A stretch of DNA of 64,000 bases from Rugalucina vietnamica. Taxonomy: Eukaryota > Mollusca > Bivalvia > Lucinida > Lucinidae. The DNA lies in assembly GCA_964017185.1 (NCBI GenBank), contig OZ024884.1:14361548-14425547 (forward strand), read 5' to 3'. The notes under the pieces are model-generated. The model saw only the letters and a program-made list of their open reading frames with translations. It searched no databases and was not told where the DNA came from. Position numbers and translations under genes: made by a program. Below are positions 57,988 to 64,000 of the stretch, piece by piece (within the stretch, counting starts at the first letter, position 1; each line of letters opens with the position of its first letter).

Positions 57988-60810
57988 ATGATGAAAAGTA
58001 AACTTCAAGGAAATTGTATTGGCGGCTTTTCCGGCGTTTCGGCATCCATCCGATTAGGAACATACAAGCACATATCTTATAACAGGTTCCACATTATGCT
58101 TATCTGGACTATAGCGTCCACTTTTCATGCATGTAGCAATACTGGACTGGTCTACTTGAGTATGATCCTGGCATTGCGCGAAAGCGACGAAGTATACAAA
58201 CGAATAAAGCACAACAACTTTTGCAGGTACGAACATATACCATTGAGAAACTTCGTTTTCACTACTCTATGTCTAAAGATACTTTTCATCTCTGTTCTCA
58301 CTCTCTGGGTCTTCTGCATTATCTTACTCTGTGGTGATGTGCACGTAAACCCCGGGCCGCACTCTGTCGGAGGCAGTACTGATTCGAGCGTCGTTAGCCA
58401 TGATTCGCATTTTGCCAGTCTCAATAACCATTTAAGCGTCCTTCATCTCAATGTTCAAAGCATTGTACCAAAGCTTGACCTGATCAGATCCGAAGCCGAT
58501 CTGTACGACATACTCGTCTTTTCTGAAACTTGGTTAAAACCTGAAACATTAAACGAAAGCCTTCTCATAGAAAATTTCAGACCACCTTACAGAAGTGACA
58601 GGCGTGGCCGTACAGGTGGAGGGGTAATTATTTATGTACGGGATAGTTTCCCTAGTACACGACGCAGCGATCTTGAAATAGACGGATTGGAAGCTGTCTG
58701 GATAGAATTGTCTGTAAAATCAAAGAGAATCTTAATTGGCGGAGTCTACCGTGCGCCCGATAGCGATAACGCGTACTTTAATTTGCTTGAAGAAAGTATT
58801 GATAGAGCTTTCAATACTAACATAGTGGACTTATTTATTCTAGGTGACTTTAACTTTGACTTGTCAAATAATCGTACAAACAAGATGACCGAATTAATTC
58901 AGGCCTACGGCTTAAGCCAACTCATTCAGGACCAAACGCACTTCACGGAAAAATCGTCGTCATTAATAGATCTTATTTTAGTTCGAAACATTTCTAATGT
59001 TCTTACTAGCTGTGTTGCAGATTGCTTCCTCCCAGAACAAAAACGTTATCATTGTCCCATCGTCTTACTTTTGAAATTTCTTCGCCCTTCCGTCACAACG
59101 TTCAAACGACAAATATGGAATTATACATTAGCTGATTATAATTTATATCGAACATTACTGTCTGAACAAAATCTAACTGAACAGCTCAATCATAATGACG
59201 ATATTGACGAAAATACAAAGTTAATAACTGAAGCTATTATTTCAGCCGCTGAGCAATCTATTCCAAGCAAAACCATAACAGTAAGACCTACAGAACTTCC
59301 ATGGCTAACCTGCAAAATAAAAAATCACATTAGGAAACGAAAGCGTTATTACCGTAAATTTAAACAAACAGCAAATATTTCCTTTTTCGAAAAGTACAAA
59401 ACTATTCGTAATAAAATTGTGTCGGAAATTCGAAAGTCAAAGAAGGATTATTTTGAAAAGTTAGACACAGTCTTGTCAACAGAAACAGCAAACTCAAAAC
59501 TGTTCTGGAAAACAGCAAAACAAGCCTTAAAACTAAACAAGGCGTCATCAGGCATTCCTACATTGATAATGAATAATGAATATGCAGAAAACGATCTCAG
59601 TAAGGCAAACATGTTGAATAGATTCTTTACATCTCAAACAATTGTCGACGATTCCAACTCCACCCTACCTGCAATAAATCGTCCTGAATGTTCCATGAAT
59701 CAAATTAATATAAGCATCCAAGATGTCTGTGACGTTTTAGCAAACCTAAACACTTATAAAGCATCGGGTCCCGATCTTTTGAGTCCCCGATTACTAAAAG
59801 AAGGCTCAAATGTACTCGCCGAGCCCCTTACAATACTTTTTAACTCCTCTTTAGCCAAGTGTCATTTCCCAAACGTCTGGAAAGACGCTAACGTCACGCC
59901 AATCTTTAAAAAGGATGATAAGTCATCACCGACCAATTACAGGCCCATTTCTCTTCTGAGTTCAATCGGCAAGGTTATGGAAAGATGTATTCATAAGTAT
60001 TTGTATAATTATGCAATTACAAACGAATTGATATCTCCCTTACAATCAGGATTTAAACAAGGCGATTCCACAAATTTTCAATTGCTCCACACGTACCATT
60101 CGTTCTGTGAAGCAGTAGATAGAGGCAAAGAGGTCAGAGTAGTGTTTTGTGACATCAGTAAGGCCTTCGACAGAGTGTGGCACAAGGGTCTACTACACAA
60201 ACTTTCCTGTATAGGTTGCTCTAACCCTATCGTAAAATGGTTCTCTAGCTATCTCTCTAACCGACGACAAAGGGTTGTCTTCAACGGAGTTTCATCTGAT
60301 TGGTCCACTATACACGCCGGTGTACCTCAAGGTTCCATTCTTGGACCACTGCTGTTCTTGATTTATATAAACGATATTGTGAAGGATATAGACTCAGAAA
60401 TTCGGTTATTTGCAGATGATACCAGTTTGTACATCGTTATTGACGCCCCTAACACAGCACTGACAGCAGCAAACATTATTAACAATGATCTTAACAGCAC
60501 TAGGCAAGGCCAAGTCTTACATGCAAGACTCAGAATGGAATGCAGCAGTCTAAACTCACACTTGTACCACAGCAAAATTGTTGATAGTCCCTCCTGCCTC
60601 TGTGGAAGTTTTGAGAGCGTCCATCACTTCCTTTTTGTTTGTCCTAGGTTCGCAGCAGCCCGAAACACACACTTACCAAGAAACCTACATACTTATTCCA
60701 CGCGAGACCTGTTGTTTGGGTCTGAAACAAGGACAGACCAGCAAAACGAAGCTATATTCTTGCAGGTCCAAGACTTCCTAATACACTCAACAAGGTTCAA
60801 TAACTCATAA
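57988..60810 (+). CDS. LINE ORF2-like protein: endonuclease plus reverse transcriptase, internally deleted
   Basis: 940 aa, no stop. N-terminal hydrophobic stretch (about 90-115) then GDVHVNPGP (116-124), a 2A-like sequence. AP-endonuclease domain at about 150-360: LNVQSIVPKLD, SETWLK, GGGVIIYVRD, GDFNFDL and SSLIDLILV; the usual SDH end motif reads RYH, so the aspartate is replaced. Reverse transcriptase at about 600-830: YRPISLLSSIGKVMER, VVFCDISKAFDRVWH, GVPQGSILGPLLFLIY and RLFADDTSLY. Soon after FADD the sequence jumps to the C-terminal zinc motif CLCGSFESVHHFLFVCP; the thumb region, probably 150 aa or more, is missing in frame. The copy is unlikely to work as a polymerase. I chose the first of two adjacent ATGs. 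Confidence 0.88.
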   Translation: MMKSKLQGNCIGGFSGVSASIRLGTYKHISYNRFHIMLIWTIASTFHACSNTGLVYLSMILALRESDEVYKRIKHNNFCRYEHIPLRNFVFTTLCLKILFISVLTLWVFCIILLCGDVHVNPGPHSVGGSTDSSVVSHDSHFASLNNHLSVLHLNVQSIVPKLDLIRSEADLYDILVFSETWLKPETLNESLLIENFRPPYRSDRRGRTGGGVIIYVRDSFPSTRRSDLEIDGLEAVWIELSVKSKRILIGGVYRAPDSDNAYFNLLEESIDRAFNTNIVDLFILGDFNFDLSNNRTNKMTELIQAYGLSQLIQDQTHFTEKSSSLIDLILVRNISNVLTSCVADCFLPEQKRYHCPIVLLLKFLRPSVTTFKRQIWNYTLADYNLYRTLLSEQNLTEQLNHNDDIDENTKLITEAIISAAEQSIPSKTITVRPTELPWLTCKIKNHIRKRKRYYRKFKQTANISFFEKYKTIRNKIVSEIRKSKKDYFEKLDTVLSTETANSKLFWKTAKQALKLNKASSGIPTLIMNNEYAENDLSKANMLNRFFTSQTIVDDSNSTLPAINRPECSMNQINISIQDVCDVLANLNTYKASGPDLLSPRLLKEGSNVLAEPLTILFNSSLAKCHFPNVWKDANVTPIFKKDDKSSPTNYRPISLLSSIGKVMERCIHKYLYNYAITNELISPLQSGFKQGDSTNFQLLHTYHSFCEAVDRGKEVRVVFCDISKAFDRVWHKGLLHKLSCIGCSNPIVKWFSSYLSNRRQRVVFNGVSSDWSTIHAGVPQGSILGPLLFLIYINDIVKDIDSEIRLFADDTSLYIVIDAPNTALTAANIINNDLNSTRQGQVLHARLRMECSSLNSHLYHSKIVDSPSCLCGSFESVHHFLFVCPRFAAARNTHLPRNLHTYSTRDLLFGSETRTDQQNEAIFLQVQDFLIHSTRFNNS

Positions 60811-60885
60811 ATATCAAAACATAAACTAACCATGTTCCGGACTCAAATCTAACTACACTTACGACCATATGATAGGGGATCCAAA

Positions 60886-60887
<2 letters not shown>

Positions 60888-60952
<65 letters not shown>

Positions 60953-60978
60953 GTACATGTAATTTGTATTGTGTTACA

Positions 60979-61032
<54 letters not shown>

Positions 61033-61101
61033 GTACATGTAATTTGTATAAACAAAGTGTCATAGATTGTATTTATATATGAAGCAATCCAAAATGCAGA
61101 C

Positions 61102-61138
<37 letters not shown>
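60888..61138. repeat. Three (CT)n blocks in the LINE 3' UTR
   Basis: 60888-60947, 60980-61025 and 61104-61138, separated by TGTACATGTAATTTGTAT-containing spacers, so the block plus spacer was itself duplicated. Confidence 0.9.
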
Positions 61139-61142
<4 letters not shown>

Positions 61143-62865
61143 ATATATGTTAGTGTTATTTTTGACATACCATTATATATTCTTCGAGTACCTTCCATTA
61201 TATAAACAATGTGCTTCATTTTGATTCACAGGAAATGACTTTGACAAAAGCTTTATGCTTAATGTCAGATCCTGTCTCACATGACATTGTATATATACCC
61301 ATGTACTTGATACGAAATAAATATTGTTTAAACCAGAGATTCACCACGAGGACCGAATAACTAACTAAATGTTATGAACCACTGCAGAAGCTGAGGGTGA
61401 GGTTATGGCCATGTAAAACCGGTTTAAGCCCGCCAGTAACTTTGTGTTACTGATCGTTCCAAGTCGATGCTTCTGTGGTGGTTCTTTTTGTTTTGTGTCT
61501 TGGTGTTTGAGTTTTTTTTTGTGCTGTTGGCGCCTTATGTATGTTTTCATATTTTTAGTTAAGGTAACTGAGTGGCCACCTATTGGGAAAATAGCTGCTC
61601 ATTCGGCTTACGATATGTTTCATGGTATAAGTACCTGACTGTTAGTTTGTTTTTTCCCACCTCGGTTTTTGGAGTGGGAATCTTTTTCTGATTGCGCCTT
61701 TTCCTGATCTTTGCCTAATTGTACCTTTTCAAGATACCACAAAGTACCTCGGTGTGGATTTGAAGTCAAGCCTATCTTGGAAATCACAAATTGACAGGAT
61801 AACCAAGAAAGCCAACAACATGCTAGGATTCCTTCGTCGAAACCTGAGATCCTGCAGTGAAGACACAAAAACCAAAGTCTATTTCAGCATGGTTAGATCC
61901 AACCTGGAGTACTGCTCGTCTGTGTGGAGTCCACACCACAAAGATCAGAAGCGCAAGTTGGAAATGGTGCAAAGAAGAGCTGCAAGATACACCATAAATC
62001 GCTTCTGGAATACAAGTAGTGTCAATGCCATGCTTTGAACAGCACCTCCAGTGGGAGTCACTTGAGTCCAGGAGAGCCAAGATCCAGCTTACCTTATTCT
62101 TCAAAGTGGTTAACGACTTGATTGACATTCCCGCTGCCGACTTGACATCAACAATCAGCAGGACTAGATCATCACATCGTAAGAAATAGACAGTTTTCCA
62201 CTTCAACAGACACCTTAATGTTCAGCTCCCCCCCCCCCCCGTATAGTACCTTTGTGGAATTCCTTACCAGCCACTGTTGCTGAGGTCCCTTCTTTTGTAT
62301 CTTTCAATGAGGGGTTATCCACCCTGTTATTCTAAGTAAAGTTAGGTAGGGGCCAAGGTGCTTAGTAACTTGCCAAGGTGGGGAGCTATGCTGTCGGGGA
62401 CGTACGGGTCCTGGTACCTGCAAGGAAGGCAGTTTGGTCTTTGTCTGGTGAGTCAAAAGCATCTGGGAAAACTTTGCTTCCTTCTCTCTTTTTTATTTTA
62501 TATCTCTTGCATTATTATGTCCCATTTATTTGGATCTTTATTGTTATAAATTTATTCTTTCACAAATACCCTTATTATGCTTCTATCTGCCTTTATTCTC
62601 TTGTTTTTCATCTTTTCCAGCATTAACACCAGAAGTCATCCCGTTGAGTAATAGTCAAACGGTTCAGAATCAGAATAGTTCAATGTACCGATGTACGATG
62701 TTCTTCACTCCTCATGCCTAACAACCTTGTTTTTCTACTTACAATATTTAAGCCCTCATTGTGAGCTTATAGGATGGAAATCGAGCCGGTGTCCGTCTGT
62801 TCGTTCGTCCGTCCAACAAAAGTGGTCAGAGGTGTCCCGGTTTGACGCGTCATGACCGGCCCCGA

Positions 62866-63075
62866 TAGCGTAATAGTTAGAGCGTCTGCTTCGGAAGCGG
62901 GAGGCGCGGGTTCGAACCCGGGCCGCGTCATACCAAAGCCGTTAATAAAGTTTCCTTTTAAAAGGAAAGGCTTGCCAGGTTTTAGGAAATGTAAAGAACA
63001 TATTAAATTTATGCAAGATGGATGGAAGCGCAATCATGGGTATCCTCTTCGGCTTGGCGAGGGCTTTTATACCTG
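62866..63075 (+). repeat. tRNA-derived SINE (third family)
   Basis: GGCCCCGATAGCGTAATAG with A box TAGTTAGAGCG and B box GGTTCGAACCC; then a tail ending in CTCTTCGGCTTGGCGAGGGC. No acceptor-stem pairing, so not a tRNA gene. A repeat A 5' fragment (62760-62825) precedes it. Confidence 0.75.
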
Positions 63076-63318
63076 ACGGCGGCGCAACTTTCGGCGCGAA
63101 AACAAAGTTAGGGCATTCATGAAAAACTGTCACATTTTTTATGACGACAAATGGTCATAATTTTGTTATCATTTTTCAATGTCTTTTTTCGCCGTTTCTG
63201 GCTTTAATCTCTACACTTGTCATCACAAAGATGTAAAACATAAATAAAGATGTTAAATCATAATCTTATGGAACTGCAAACCAGACAAATTACGGGTACC
63301 TGCCCAATGACTAAGTGT

Positions 63319-63717
63319 AGCATGAAGTGGCTCCAAACTTCAAAATTGTCAAGTTTTTAGGTATGCTTTTGGCCTTTTTGGCTACCAGACAACATACGAG
63401 TACCTGCCCAATAAGACTCAGTTTTTTCACAAACTTAAATTTTGATACTTCCTGCTTTCTGAAAATTGACAAAAATGGCCACATTTAATAATGCTTTTTA
63501 CAGCATGACCATTTATATATGATGGACGATATACCGTTAAATATTTGTTTTGAAACTTGAAAAACATTGGCAATTACCCATTTACCTTGTGGCAAAATTT
63601 GGAAAATGTATAGCATGAAGTGGCTCCAGACTTCAAAATTGTCAAGTTTTTCAGGTATGCTTTTGGCCATTTTGGCTAACAGACAACATACGAGTACCTG
63701 CCCAATGAGACTCAGTT
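63319..63717. repeat. About 105-bp direct repeat, two copies 293 bp apart
   Basis: 63319-63424 and 63612-63717 share GCATGAAGTGGCTCCAAACT-like starts and ACGAGTACCTGCCCAATRAG ends. The rest of 63070-64000 is AT-rich with no gene seen. Confidence 0.8.
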
Positions 63718-64000
63718 GAAATTTCTACACACAAAACAATAAAATACAAGTATTAGACGGAATATTTCCATTGGTATTCTGTTAGACCTCTCCATACCGA
63801 CGTAATGACTTCTATTGAGTCCTTTGTCGAAAATGAAAAATCATCGAATACTCTAAAGAAATGAAAATTATGTTATGTTATAGGAATCTATTTATAAATA
63901 TTCCAGATGTTTATAAAAAAGAGTTTTGCATTTTCTAACAAAATATAACAAAAAGTCTAACAACTATCACCAAATAAAGCAACATTAAGCTTATTACAAA

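Larger units (their letters stand above)
57636..61334 (+). mobile_element. APE-type LINE (CR1/L2-like), near full length
   Basis: Flanked by AGAGATTCACCA on both sides (57624-57635, 61335-61346), confirmed against uninterrupted X. It has a 5' UTR of about 350 bp, one long ORF (57988-60810), and a 3' UTR with three (CT)n blocks (60888-61140), ending AATAAATATTGTTTAAACC without a poly(A) tail, as in the CR1/L2 group. Confidence 0.88.
57390..61735 (+). repeat. Repeat X, split by a CR1/L2-like LINE
   Basis: Left part 57390-57635, right part 61335-61735, collinear with the unbroken copy at 18930-19505. Confidence 0.75.
56500..62350 (+). mobile_element. Jockey-like LINE, split by repeat X
   Basis: The first part (56500-57390) has reverse-transcriptase motifs [47 protein letters not shown] and [11 protein letters not shown], reaching SLKGHTL. 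The sequence resumes at about 61735 with TKYLGVDLKSSLSW and the C-terminal NMLGFLRRNL, then a 3' end near 62350. Between lie repeat X and, inside X, a complete LINE. The N-terminal endonuclease is missing, so it is 5'-truncated, and the reading frame has stops and shifts. Confidence 0.8.

Noticed and set aside
62866-62940. tRNA gene (Pro-like anticodon loop)
   Set aside because: A and B boxes are good but the acceptor stem does not pair and a SINE tail follows.

Overview
The window is animal nuclear DNA, most likely from a bivalve mollusc. Support comes from multi-exon genes with GT-AG introns, tRNA-headed SINEs with a bivalve-type conserved tail, APE-type LINEs, a Ty3/gypsy-like element, many palindromic MITEs, and an abundant repeat whose ends carry CTCACCTGAG / CTCAGGTGAG. 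Nothing bacterial is present. The species assignment is inference.

The one well-supported host gene is on the + strand from 5501 to about 22350. I read it by hand as 16 exons with consistent phases: signal peptide, five Ig-type domains (one exon each, all phase 1-1), a transmembrane exon, and a tail of short exons rich in tyrosine docking motifs (YINP twice, YLQP, YVTM). The assembled CDS is 2271 nt, 756 aa plus stop. Its first tail exon and its last coding exon are each present twice, so the tail may vary by alternative splicing. A second host-like gene (23940-24973, B-box/TRIM-like) is split by a MITE. A short ORF at 41845-42066 may be a third gene fragment.

Most of the rest is nested repeats. 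3507-4822 is a TIR element with a 6-bp target duplication, filled with about 55 copies of AGATATCT at a 21-bp pitch; part of it was then duplicated (438 bp) to within 120 bp of the receptor start codon. 7792-9679 and 26152-32475 are two copies of one TIR family (T), the second carrying several later insertions. 33637-39292 is a small MITE (Y) holding two bigger elements, one of 4.2 kb with inverted subterminal motifs (Z). 42010-43120 has two more arrays of a 21-bp palindromic unit, with a different core. 43699-49158 is a structurally complete young LTR retrotransposon (minus strand). 55225-62350 is a three-level nest of LINEs: a Jockey-like LINE split by repeat X, which is split by a CR1/L2-like LINE with a 2A-like NPGP motif. 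Stretches between these (1-870, 1990-2780, 43121-43698, 51560-55220, 63070-64000) show no gene I can support.
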